Positions 40,916 to 48,334 of a DNA stretch of 48,334 bases are shown here, piece by piece (position 1 is the first letter of the stretch; every line of letters begins with the position of its first letter). The stretch lies in assembly GCF_012184385.1 (NCBI RefSeq), contig NZ_VSRL01000045.1, positions 1 to 48,334 on the forward strand. Direction: 5' to 3'. This DNA comes from Lentzea indica. GTDB taxonomy: Bacteria > Actinomycetota > Actinomycetes > Mycobacteriales > Pseudonocardiaceae. The notes under the pieces were generated by a model. The model did not search any database, had not been told where the DNA came from, and saw only the letters and a list, made by a program, of their open reading frames with translations. The position numbers were made by a program, and so were the translations under genes.

Positions 40916-41998
40916 ATGTTCGGGATCATCCGCCCCTGCCGCAACAGAATGGGCGCTGAGCTGCGGTCCGCGTGGCTCGCGCACCTGTGCGGGATGTGCC
41001 TGTCGTTGCGCGACGAGCACGGTCATCTCTCGCGCCTCGTCACGAACTACGACGGGCTGATGATCTCGGCCGCTGTGGAGGCGCAGTCCGGAGTCTCGCG
41101 GCGTCCGGCGGGTCCGTGTGCGTTGCGCGGGCTGAAGTCCGCGGACGTGGCCGTCGGCTCCGGCGCGCGGCTGGCGGCGTCGGTGTCGCTGGTGCTGGCG
41201 TCGTTGAAGATCCACGACCACGTGGACGACGGTGACGGCCTGGCCGGCCGGATGGGGTGGGCGGGGCGCGCGGTGGCGCAGCGCTGGGCCGCCAAGGGCC
41301 TCGGGACGGCTGCCGACCTCGGGTTCGACGCGTCGGTGATGGTGGACTCGGTGCGACGGCAGCCCGAGGTGGAGGCCGCGGCCGGGCTCGGCAGCTCGGT
41401 GCTCGTGGTCACCGAGCCGACGGAGACCGCGACGGGGTTCGCCGTCGCGCAGACCGCGTTCATCGCGGGGAAGCCGCAGAACGCCGAGCCGTTGCGCGAG
41501 GTGGGGCGGCTGTTCGGGCGGGTCGCGCACTTGATCGACGCGGTGGAGGACCTGGAGGACGACCGCGCGTCGGGCGCGTGGAACCCGTTGCTCTCCACCG
41601 GAACCTCGGTCGACGAGGCGCATCGGCTGTGCCTTGACGCCGTGACAGGCATCAGGCTCGCACTCGACGAGGTCGAGTTCACCGACGCGCGTCTCGTGCA
41701 CAAGCTTCTGGTGCACGAGCTGGAAGAGTCGATCATCCGGGTCTTCGGCAAGCGGCGTGGGTCCGGTAAGCCGACCTGGTCGGATCCCGGCAGCGGGCTG
41801 TGGGCGTACCCGAGGCTGAACTGGCAGCCGCAGCCGCGCGGGTGCTTCGCCGGGTGCGGTGCGTTCCTCTACATGTGCGGGACCTGCCAGTTCTGCTGCC
41901 GCGACCCGTTCCCCGGCCCGTGGAGCGACAAGCGGCGGGACAACCCGTTCGACTGCGACGGCTGCGACTGCGATTGCAACTGTTGCCCGTGCGACTAA
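40916..41998 (+). CDS. DUF5685 family protein with cysteine-rich tail
   Basis: 360 residues. MFGIIRPCRNRMGAELRSAWLAHLCGMCLSLRDEHGHLSRLVTNYDGL is the conserved DUF5685 N-terminus with Cys8, Cys25 and Cys28. The helical middle has two acidic motifs, HDHVDDGDG (100-108) and LIDAVEDLEDDRASGAWNPL (206-225). The last 51 residues hold 13 cysteines (310, 314, 321, 324, 327, 328, 347, 350, 352, 354, 356, 357, 359), ending DCDGCDCDCNCCPCD. The tail suggests metal or Fe-S binding; function is unknown. TAGGAT lies 7 bases before ATG 40916 (leaderless). It is divergent from DUF402 and directly upstream of uvrB. Confidence 0.85.
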   Translation: MFGIIRPCRNRMGAELRSAWLAHLCGMCLSLRDEHGHLSRLVTNYDGLMISAAVEAQSGVSRRPAGPCALRGLKSADVAVGSGARLAASVSLVLASLKIHDHVDDGDGLAGRMGWAGRAVAQRWAAKGLGTAADLGFDASVMVDSVRRQPEVEAAAGLGSSVLVVTEPTETATGFAVAQTAFIAGKPQNAEPLREVGRLFGRVAHLIDAVEDLEDDRASGAWNPLLSTGTSVDEAHRLCLDAVTGIRLALDEVEFTDARLVHKLLVHELEESIIRVFGKRRGSGKPTWSDPGSGLWAYPRLNWQPQPRGCFAGCGAFLYMCGTCQFCCRDPFPGPWSDKRRDNPFDCDGCDCDCNCCPCD

Positions 41999-42025
41999 GG
42001 GGCTCTGACCAGGCGCGATCTGAAA

Positions 42026-42048
42026 TTGTCAGACCTCCGGCGTAACGT
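42026..42048 (+). promoter_or_regulatory. uvrB promoter, PafBC/RecA-NDp type, leaderless
   Basis: TTGTCAGAC (42026-42034), 8 bases, TAACGT (42043-42048), 7 bases, then GTG 42056. It matches TTGTCRGTG-N8-TANNNT except for two positions. TCTGA-N5-TCAGA (42019-42033) overlaps it as a palindrome. Confidence 0.78.
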
Positions 42049-42055
42049 GCTTCCC

Positions 42056-44218
42056 GTGGCTTTCGCAACCGAGCTCCCGCCAGAGGAGAGCACCGTCAAG
42101 GCGCACTCCGAGCACCGCCCCGTCGGCGATATCGTCCGCACCGACGGGCAGTTCCGCGTCGTCAGCGACTATCAGCCGGCTGGCGACCAGCCCGCGGCCA
42201 TCGACGAGCTGGAACGCCGCGTGCGCGCAGGCGAGCGCGACGTGGTGCTGCTCGGCGCCACCGGTACGGGCAAGTCGGCGACCACGGCCTGGCTGGTCGA
42301 ACGGCTGCAGCGCCCCACGCTGGTGATGGCGCCGAACAAGACCTTGGCCGCGCAGCTGGCGAACGAGTTGAAGGAGCTCTTCCCGCACAACGCGGTGGAG
42401 TACTTCGTCAGCTACTACGACTACTACCAGCCAGAGGCGTACATCCCGCAGACGGACACGTACATCGAGAAGGACTCCTCGATCAACGAGGACGTCGAGC
42501 GGCTGCGCCACTCCGCCACCATGTCGCTGCTCACCCGGCGCGACGTCATCGTGGTCGCCTCGGTGTCGTGCATCTACGGCCTGGGTACGCCCCAGTCGTA
42601 CCTCGACCGCTCGATCCCGCTCGAGGCCGGTGCGGAGGTCGACCGCGACGCGTTCCTGCGCCTGCTGGTCGACGTGCAGTACACCCGCAACGACATGTCG
42701 TTCACCCGCGGCTCGTTCCGCGTGCGCGGCGACACCGTCGAGATCATCCCGTCCTACGAGGAGCTGGCCGTCCGCGTCGAGTTCTTCGGCGACGAGATCG
42801 ACAAGCTCTACTACCTCCACCCGCTGACGGGCGAGGTCGTCCGCGAGGTCTCCGATCTGCGGATCTTCCCAGCCACCCACTACGTGGCGGGCCCGGAGCG
42901 CATGGAACGCGCGATCCGCGACATCGAGGCCGAGCTGGAGACGACGCTGGCTCAGATGGAGCGCCAGGGCAAGCTCCTGGAGGCCCAGCGGCTGCGCATG
43001 CGGACGGCCTACGACATCGAGATGATGCGTCAGGTCGGCTTCTGCAACGGCATCGAGAACTACTCCCGCCACATCGACGGGCGAGGCGCGGGGACGGCGC
43101 CGGCGACGCTGATCGACTACTTCCCCGACGACTTCCTGATGGTCATCGACGAGTCGCACGTGACCGTCCCGCAGATCGGTGGCATGTACGAGGGCGACGC
43201 GTCTCGCAAGCGGAACCTGGTGGAGCACGGGTTCCGGCTGCCTTCCGCGTTGGACAACCGGCCGCTGACCTGGGAGGAGTTCGCCGACCGGATCGGGCAG
43301 GTCGTGTACCTGTCGGCGACTCCGGGCCCGTACGAGATGGGCCAGGCCGGCGGTGAGTTCGTCGAGCAGGTGATTCGCCCGACGGGTCTCATCGATCCCG
43401 AGGTCGTGGTGAAACCGACCGAGGGCCAGATCGACGACCTGGTGCACTCGATCCGGGAGCGGGCAGAGCGCGACGAGCGCGTGCTGGTCACGACGCTGAC
43501 GAAGAAGATGGCGGAGGACCTGACGGACTACCTGCTGGAGCTGGGGATCCGGGTCCGGTACCTGCACTCCGAGGTCGACACGTTGCGCCGGGTCGAGTTG
43601 CTGCGGCAGCTGCGGCTGGGCGACTTCGACGTGCTGATCGGCATCAACCTGCTGCGGGAGGGTCTCGACCTTCCCGAGGTGTCGCTGGTGGCGATTCTCG
43701 ACGCGGACAAGGAAGGGTTCCTGCGGTCGGGAACGTCGCTGGTGCAGACGATCGGCCGCGCGGCCCGCAACGTGTCCGGCGAGGTCCACATGTACGCGGA
43801 CCGGATCACGGACTCGATGCGGCACGCGATCGAGGAGACGAATCGGCGGCGAGCCAAGCAGGTCGCCTACAACACGGAGCGCGGGCTCGATCCGCAGCCG
43901 TTGCGCAAGAAGATCACCGACATCCTGGAGGCGGTGTACTCCGAGATCGAGGACGAGGTTCCGGTCGGCGGGTCCGGGCGTAACCAGTCTCGGGGGAAGC
44001 GGGCCACTGGCGAGGGCGGCCGGTCGGCCGGGGTGTTGCAGGCGCACGAGCGGGCCGGGATGGCTCGGTCGGAGCTCGCGGACCTGGTGCAGTCGTTGAC
44101 CGATCAGATGATGAACGCGGCTCGGGACCTCCAGTTCGAGCTGGCGGCTCGGTTGCGCGACGAGATTCAGGACTTGAAGAAGGAGTTGCGGGGGATGGAC
44201 GCGGCCGGGGTCAAGTGA
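42056..44218 (+). CDS. uvrB: Excinuclease ABC subunit B
   Basis: 720-residue UvrB, the damage-verifying helicase-like subunit of nucleotide excision repair. Walker [14 protein letters not shown] (about 65-77); beta-hairpin region [27 protein letters not shown]-like [31 protein letters not shown]; motif [11 protein letters not shown]; the C-terminal UVR domain [22 protein letters not shown] contacts UvrC. GTG 42056 yields a 40-residue lead-in before DYQPAGDQP and fits the leaderless promoter. A hairpin terminator follows. Confidence 0.97.
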   Translation: MAFATELPPEESTVKAHSEHRPVGDIVRTDGQFRVVSDYQPAGDQPAAIDELERRVRAGERDVVLLGATGTGKSATTAWLVERLQRPTLVMAPNKTLAAQLANELKELFPHNAVEYFVSYYDYYQPEAYIPQTDTYIEKDSSINEDVERLRHSATMSLLTRRDVIVVASVSCIYGLGTPQSYLDRSIPLEAGAEVDRDAFLRLLVDVQYTRNDMSFTRGSFRVRGDTVEIIPSYEELAVRVEFFGDEIDKLYYLHPLTGEVVREVSDLRIFPATHYVAGPERMERAIRDIEAELETTLAQMERQGKLLEAQRLRMRTAYDIEMMRQVGFCNGIENYSRHIDGRGAGTAPATLIDYFPDDFLMVIDESHVTVPQIGGMYEGDASRKRNLVEHGFRLPSALDNRPLTWEEFADRIGQVVYLSATPGPYEMGQAGGEFVEQVIRPTGLIDPEVVVKPTEGQIDDLVHSIRERAERDERVLVTTLTKKMAEDLTDYLLELGIRVRYLHSEVDTLRRVELLRQLRLGDFDVLIGINLLREGLDLPEVSLVAILDADKEGFLRSGTSLVQTIGRAARNVSGEVHMYADRITDSMRHAIEETNRRRAKQVAYNTERGLDPQPLRKKITDILEAVYSEIEDEVPVGGSGRNQSRGKRATGEGGRSAGVLQAHERAGMARSELADLVQSLTDQMMNAARDLQFELAARLRDEIQDLKKELRGMDAAGVK

Positions 44219-44221
44219 CGC

Positions 44222-44256
44222 GGACGCGCGTGCTCACTGGGTGGGCACGCGCGTCC
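44222..44256 (+). terminator. uvrB hairpin terminator
   Basis: GGACGCGCGTGC (44222-44233) and GCACGCGCGTCC (44245-44256): perfect 12-bp stem with an 11-base loop, 3 bases past the uvrB stop. Confidence 0.85.
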
Positions 44257-44278
44257 CCGCACATCAGGGCGGAGCCGG

Positions 44279-44675
44279 TCAGAAGTCCCCGGCGTGCTTG
44301 AAGGTCCAGCGCTGGTTGGTCTGGGCTTCGTCGCCGAGCAGGTACCAGAGCTGCACCGGTGTGCCGTTGGATCCGACCCTGCCGGCGTCGGCGTCCTTCG
44401 AGGAGTGCTCGCCCATCATCCACCGGTAGCCGGGCGTGCTGGTGTGCAGCGACTTCCAGATCTGGAACCCGTCGACGCGAGATCGGTCCGGACGATCGTC
44501 GTCACCTGTGGTCTGGCGGGCCGGCGCCGGGGAAGAGCGCCGGTCGACGCCGACGTCGACGCCTGGCTGCCGGCTCGTACCCGGCTCGTCGAGGAGCTTG
44601 TCGCCGCGACTGCGGAGGTACCTGAGGTTTCCCAGGCGGAAGGCCAGGTTCCCGGCCGCACGATGAGCGCGCCGT
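44279..44675 (-). pseudogene. Ricin-type lectin domain protein, C-terminal remnant
   Basis: An open frame without a start codon, limited upstream by a TGA near 44680, ends at a TGA at 44279-44281. Its last part reads VDGFQIWKSLHTSTPGYRWMMGE, SNGTPVQLWYLLGDEAQTNQRWTFKHAGDF. The GTPVQLW and NQRW pattern is the QxW-type repeat of ricin B-like lectin domains. The preceding sequence is low-complexity. It is probably the tail of a secreted glycan-binding protein whose N-terminus was lost. The next 220 bp up to 44895 show nothing recognisable. Confidence 0.5.
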
Positions 44676-44895
44676 CACCGGGCACGCTGTAGGTCGATCC
44701 GGCTGCACGCGCTCGCCGCCGCGGGTGGATCACCGTTCATCGAGCAGTTGCCGGCAGGGCGTCAGGGCCGTGCACGTGAGTGTGCGCTGCTGCTCCTGAT
44801 GGCGCTTGACGGAAAACCTTTTCCCGGCCAGTGTCGATCTCGCGCACTCGCCGCTGCGCAACCGAGGTCCGGTCGCTGTCGGCGGGAGGCGTTTC

Positions 44896-47800
44896 ATGCT
44901 GCGCGGAGTGGCGGTTGGTGCTGTCTTTGTCGTGTTCGCCGGGACTGTGCTGGTCCCGACGGCGGGCGCTGAACGACGACCGTCGCCGCATCAGCAGCCG
45001 GCCGCGCTCAAGTCGGTCACGCTCGTGTCCGGGGATCGCGTTGCCGTGCAAGGGGATCAGGTCACGGTGGTGCCGGGTGCCGGGCGTGAGCAGGTGCTCT
45101 TCCACCAGCGGCGTACCAAGGACGGGCACGTTCACGTCGTGCCTCAGGACGCCGTCCGGCTCGTTCGCACCGGTCGGGTCGACAAGCGGCTGTTCGACGT
45201 CACCACCCTCATCGAGCAAGGGCGGGATGACGGCAGCCGGGACACGTTGCCGTTGATCGTCGACCGCGACTCGCGTGCTCCTGCCAAGAGCACCCTCGCC
45301 ACGACCTGGGAGGGCATCAAGAGCTCGGGCTCGAAGGTCTGGTTGGACGGGCGCGTCCGGTTGCTGGATGCCGAGAGCTTCGAGCAGGTCGGGGCGCCCG
45401 CGGCGTGGCGGCTGGGGCTCACCGGGCGTGGGGTCACGGTGGCGGTGCTGGACGGCGGGATCGACGCGGCGCATCCCGATTTGCAGGGGAAGGTGCTGGA
45501 GGCCAAGGACTTCACCGGGAGCGGGGTGCGGGACACGTTCGGGCACGGGACGCACGTGGCGGCGACCGTTGCCGGTGATGGGGCGTTCGGGGGCGTTGCC
45601 AAGGAGTCGCGGTTGCTCGTCGGCAAGGTGTGTGAGCGGGACACCTGTGACGAGTCGGCGGTGCTGGCGGCGATGGAGTGGGCTGCGCCGCGGGCTGAGG
45701 TGGTCAACCTCAGTCTCGGCGGCGGGGCGACGGACGGCACGGATCCCCTGTCTCTTGCCGTCAACCGCCTCTCCGAGCAGCACGGGACGTTGTTCGTCGT
45801 CGCGGCGGGCAACGACGGGCAGCCGGGGACGGTCAGTGCTCCGGCTGCGGCCGATGCGGCGCTGGCCGTGGGGAGCGTGGGCAAGGCGGATCGGTTGAGC
45901 GGGTTCTCCGGTCGGGGGCCGCGCGTGGGTGATTGGGCGGTCAAGCCTGACGTTGTGGCGCCGGGGGAGGACATCGGGGCCGCGCGGGCTGCTGGGACGA
46001 GCATGGGGCAGCCGATCGACGCGGTGCACACGCGGGCCGATGGGACTTCCATGGCCGCACCGCACGTTGCCGGGGCGGCGGCGCTGCTCAAGCAGGCGCA
46101 TCCGCGGTGGTCCGGCAGGGAGTTGAAGGCGGCGCTCACGGGCGCGGCCACGTCGATCGGCCGCGGTGTGTACGAGGAGGGAAGCGGGCGGCTCGACGTC
46201 GCCAAAGCGGTGGCCGGCCCGGTTGTGGCGACGGTGTCCAGCTTGAACTTCGGGCTGCTTGCGTTTCCGCACGTGCAGTTGCCGCCGATCACCAAGAAGC
46301 TGACCTACCGGAACGTGTCGGCTCAACCGGTCACCGTTCCGATCAGCGTGGATCATGCCGCGATCAAGGCCGGGGCCGAGCGGATCACCGTGCCCGGCAA
46401 CGGGAGTGCGGACGTCGAGGTGACGCTGGATCCGGCGAAGGTCGCGGCAGGGTCTGGCGGGGCACGGATCACGGCGGGGAGCAGCGCGGTCGCGATCGGG
46501 TTCACGGCTGAGCCAGAGATGCACGAGTTGACCGTGACGACGATCGGACGGGACGGGAAGCCGTCGGACGCCGAGGTCAGTGCGCTGGAGCTCGACAGTG
46601 GCGAGAGCCAGGACTTCGCGCAGCCGGTCAACGGGGTCGTGAAGTTGCGTCTGCTCAAGGGAAACTACTCCGTGGACGCGTTGGTGCACGGCGACCACGA
46701 GCACACGTGGGCGAGCACCGGGAAGATCAGCCTCGACAAGCCGACGGCCATCACGATCGATGCGCGGCAAGGCAAAGAGGTCGGGGCAAGGCTTGACCGG
46801 AAGGTCGGGCGGAAGTACGTGGGGGTGGACGCGGTCTACCAGGCCGGTGGCAGCAGGGTGCAGACCGGCGTGTCGACGCGGTCGCAGGACGCGCTGTTCG
46901 CGGTGCCGGTGAAGGCAGGCTCGGGGTACTTCAACTTCGGGACGTTCCAGATCTGGGGCGCGGACGGGCACGAGTACTTCGTGGCGTCGCCGCACGAAGG
47001 CGGGATTCCGGTCGAGCTGACGCCGAGGGTGCGGGACCGGGAGCTCTACACGGAGAAGGTGCGGTATCGGGCGCAGGGCTCGCCGGCGATCGGGTCGCGG
47101 TCGTCGACGCCGTTCTACGTGAAGGGGCAGAGCATCACGTTCGGTGTCGTGTTCGACCTGCCCGTTCCGCAGCGGCGGGTCGAGCACTTCACCGGGCGGC
47201 CGGACGTCAAGTGGGTCATGGACTTCTTCCAGCGGCCACTGTCGCAGCCGAGTCTCGGGTTCGACGGGCACATCGGGGCGGGGCGGCCCGTTTTCGTGGC
47301 GGGACGGAGTGGCGAGCGGTCGTGGAACAGCGTTGCTGCGACTACGGATTTGAACCTGCGCGGGTTCCACGGGCTCGTGCGGTACGGGAACAACGGGTAC
47401 GTGCAGCACTGGCCGTTCGCGCCCGGTGACGCGGGCGCTTCGGACGAGTTCATCTTCGGCGGGCCGTACGTCCAGGCGCGGACGAGATTGTCCACTGTGG
47501 ACGGAAAGGTGCTCGCGGACAGCGCCGGTGTGTTCGCGAACTTCCGGGATCTGCCGGATGAGCCGACCCGGTACGTGCTCGACGTCGAGGCGCAGCGCAG
47601 CCCGAAGTGGACGCCGTTCGCTCCCAAGGCGACGACTCGGTTCACGTTCAGTTCCTCCAAGACGGACGATCAGGTCTACCTGCCAGTGCCGACATTGCGG
47701 ATCACCGGGCCGTTCGACGACCTCAACCGCGTGCCGGCGGCATGCCGAGTGTTTCCGGTGGACATCAGCGTCACGCCGCAGACCGGGTCGGACGGTGCCG

Positions 47801-48018
47801 CGGCGGTGAAGAGCGTGACGGTGCAGGCGTCCACCGACGACGGGACGACGTGGCGGAGTGTGCCGGTGGTCGGCGCGAAGACGCGGTGGAAGGCGCTCGT
47901 CGGGCATCCGGAGGGGGCCGAGTTCGTGTCGCTCAAAGTGAAAGCGGTGGATGCGGCGGGTAACTCCGTCGAGCAGATAACGATCCGTGCCTACGGCATA
48001 AATCGCTCTCTGGGGTGA
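44896..48018 (+). CDS. Secreted S8 family serine peptidase (subtilisin), large
   Basis: 1040 residues. ATG 44896 with GGGAGG 6 bases upstream opens signal peptide MLRGVAVGAVFVVFAGTVLV, PTAGA. A propeptide region (about 36-150) precedes the catalytic domain (about 165-430): Asp186 in VAVLDGGIDAAHPDL, His217 in GHGTHVAATVAG, Asn306 in VVAAGNDG, Ser385 in GTSMAAPHVAGAAALL. The remaining 600 residues are beta-rich (NFGLLAFPHVQLPPITKKLTYRNVS starts a Fn3-like segment). They probably mediate substrate or wall binding, as in the actinomycete 1000-1200-residue subtilisins. The subfamily includes secreted proteases active on proteins in the environment. Confidence 0.93.
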   Translation: MLRGVAVGAVFVVFAGTVLVPTAGAERRPSPHQQPAALKSVTLVSGDRVAVQGDQVTVVPGAGREQVLFHQRRTKDGHVHVVPQDAVRLVRTGRVDKRLFDVTTLIEQGRDDGSRDTLPLIVDRDSRAPAKSTLATTWEGIKSSGSKVWLDGRVRLLDAESFEQVGAPAAWRLGLTGRGVTVAVLDGGIDAAHPDLQGKVLEAKDFTGSGVRDTFGHGTHVAATVAGDGAFGGVAKESRLLVGKVCERDTCDESAVLAAMEWAAPRAEVVNLSLGGGATDGTDPLSLAVNRLSEQHGTLFVVAAGNDGQPGTVSAPAAADAALAVGSVGKADRLSGFSGRGPRVGDWAVKPDVVAPGEDIGAARAAGTSMGQPIDAVHTRADGTSMAAPHVAGAAALLKQAHPRWSGRELKAALTGAATSIGRGVYEEGSGRLDVAKAVAGPVVATVSSLNFGLLAFPHVQLPPITKKLTYRNVSAQPVTVPISVDHAAIKAGAERITVPGNGSADVEVTLDPAKVAAGSGGARITAGSSAVAIGFTAEPEMHELTVTTIGRDGKPSDAEVSALELDSGESQDFAQPVNGVVKLRLLKGNYSVDALVHGDHEHTWASTGKISLDKPTAITIDARQGKEVGARLDRKVGRKYVGVDAVYQAGGSRVQTGVSTRSQDALFAVPVKAGSGYFNFGTFQIWGADGHEYFVASPHEGGIPVELTPRVRDRELYTEKVRYRAQGSPAIGSRSSTPFYVKGQSITFGVVFDLPVPQRRVEHFTGRPDVKWVMDFFQRPLSQPSLGFDGHIGAGRPVFVAGRSGERSWNSVAATTDLNLRGFHGLVRYGNNGYVQHWPFAPGDAGASDEFIFGGPYVQARTRLSTVDGKVLADSAGVFANFRDLPDEPTRYVLDVEAQRSPKWTPFAPKATTRFTFSSSKTDDQVYLPVPTLRITGPFDDLNRVPAACRVFPVDISVTPQTGSDGAAAVKSVTVQASTDDGTTWRSVPVVGAKTRWKALVGHPEGAEFVSLKVKAVDAAGNSVEQITIRAYGINRSLG

Positions 48019-48068
48019 GATGTCGGCTGACAGCTTTCGTCACGGCGCAGGACCGCAATGATCTCACG

Positions 48069-48334
48069 GTGGATGTGGACTCCCACCTCGCCGCGGTGGA
48101 GCAGGCGCTGATCGCGATGCGGCGCAGTCAGTCACGCCGAGCGCTCGCAGACCTGGCAGTACCGGCCTTTGACGTGCTCGACGTCGTCGAGACGGCCGAG
48201 CGCACCGGCACGCAGGCGACGGTGTCCAGTGTGGCGTCGGCGTTGCACGTCGATCAGCCGCGCGCCAGCAAGCTCGTCACGAGCGCGGTCGACGCGGGGC
48301 TGGTGTCGCGGGTCGCGGACAAGGCGGACGGGCG
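48069..48334 (+). CDS. MarR family regulator, N-terminal part
   Basis: The gene runs off the right edge. From GTG 48069: VDVDSHLAAVEQALIAMRRSQSRRALADLAVPAFDVLDVVETAERTG, then VSSVASALHVDQPRASKLVTSAVDAGLVSRVADKADGR. The second half is the MarR winged helix (recognition helix QPRASKLVTSAVDAGLV; wing DKADGR). The start is uncertain; another GTG lies at 48075. The regulated gene is not visible, though the subtilisin lies 50 bp upstream on the same strand. Confidence 0.8.
   Translation, partial: MDVDSHLAAVEQALIAMRRSQSRRALADLAVPAFDVLDVVETAERTGTQATVSSVASALHVDQPRASKLVTSAVDAGLVSRVADKADG

Noticed and set aside
42029..44047. 672-codon frame antisense to uvrB
   Set aside because: Mirror of a highly conserved housekeeping gene.
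44737..47907. 1056-codon frame antisense to the subtilisin
   Set aside because: Arg/Pro/His-rich shadow; all protease motifs are on the plus strand.
1..48334. CRISPR arrays, tRNA or rRNA genes, phage genes, complete IS elements
   Set aside because: None seen: no regularly spaced repeats with spacers, no cloverleaf with a CCA end, no integrase or phage structural proteins, and only one truncated transposase.

Overview
This window is chromosomal DNA from a high-GC actinomycete, most likely of the Pseudonocardiales (Lentzea/Saccharothrix/Amycolatopsis type). The evidence is the strong G/C third-position bias, many GTG and TTG starts, leaderless TANNNT-N7-start promoters, and a housekeeping backbone in an order known from actinobacteria: polA, then SAM methyltransferase/rpsA, coaE (fused to a GrpB domain), DUF402 and uvrB. 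The placement is inferred from gene content and protein style; no database search was possible.

Layout. 1-3.7 kb: start of a secreted alpha/beta hydrolase, a frameshifted PaaI-type thioesterase, and polA. 3.7-19 kb: a patchwork with a VOC protein, an IS5-type transposase remnant, an S9 peptidase with a DUF4097 protein, a hollowed glycosyltransferase pseudogene, a membrane-anchored Hsp70-like protein, a Tat-exported class V aminotransferase-like enzyme, a DUF1453-like/TetR pair, AfsR-type regulator remnants, a secreted phosphatase/phosphodiesterase, an HxlR/GNAT divergent pair, two C40 peptidase-like proteins (one fused to a beta-propeller) and a Pro-rich coiled-coil membrane protein. 19-26 kb: a nucleoside hydrolase divergent from a CUT1 sugar-uptake operon (Gfo/Idh - solute-binding lipoprotein - permease - permease - DUF624/YesL-like - Gfo/Idh) sharing a LacI-type palindrome. 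26-33 kb: cold-shock protein, small NTPase plus Rossmann protein, DoxX, a YhgE/Pip - ABC-like ATPase - TetR operon, a GNAT and a methyltransferase. 34-36.3 kb: rpsA followed by a repeat-rich gene-free stretch with a large nested inverted repeat. 36.3-44.2 kb: lipoprotein, MerR/MFS pair, coaE-grpB, two DUF402 paralogues, a cysteine-tailed DUF5685 protein, and uvrB. 44.2-48.3 kb: lectin-domain remnant, a large secreted subtilisin, and the start of a MarR regulator.

Three threads link these regions. First, polA and uvrB carry the same promoter (TGTCAGAC-N8-TANNNT, then N7, then GTG), which matches the actinobacterial RecA-independent (PafBC-type) DNA-damage promoter, so the two repair genes are probably co-induced. 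Second, every local regulator pair (TetR/DUF1453, HxlR/GNAT, MerR/MFS, TetR/YhgE) has a readable palindromic operator in its intergenic region. Third, five reading frames and one transposase remnant are each broken by a single-base indel, mostly a lost G or C in a short run. That points to assembly error as much as to biology. A smaller group (glycosyltransferase, AfsR-like regulator, FAD oxidase) lost large internal segments and is truly decayed.

No CRISPR array, tRNA, rRNA, complete insertion sequence or prophage was seen.
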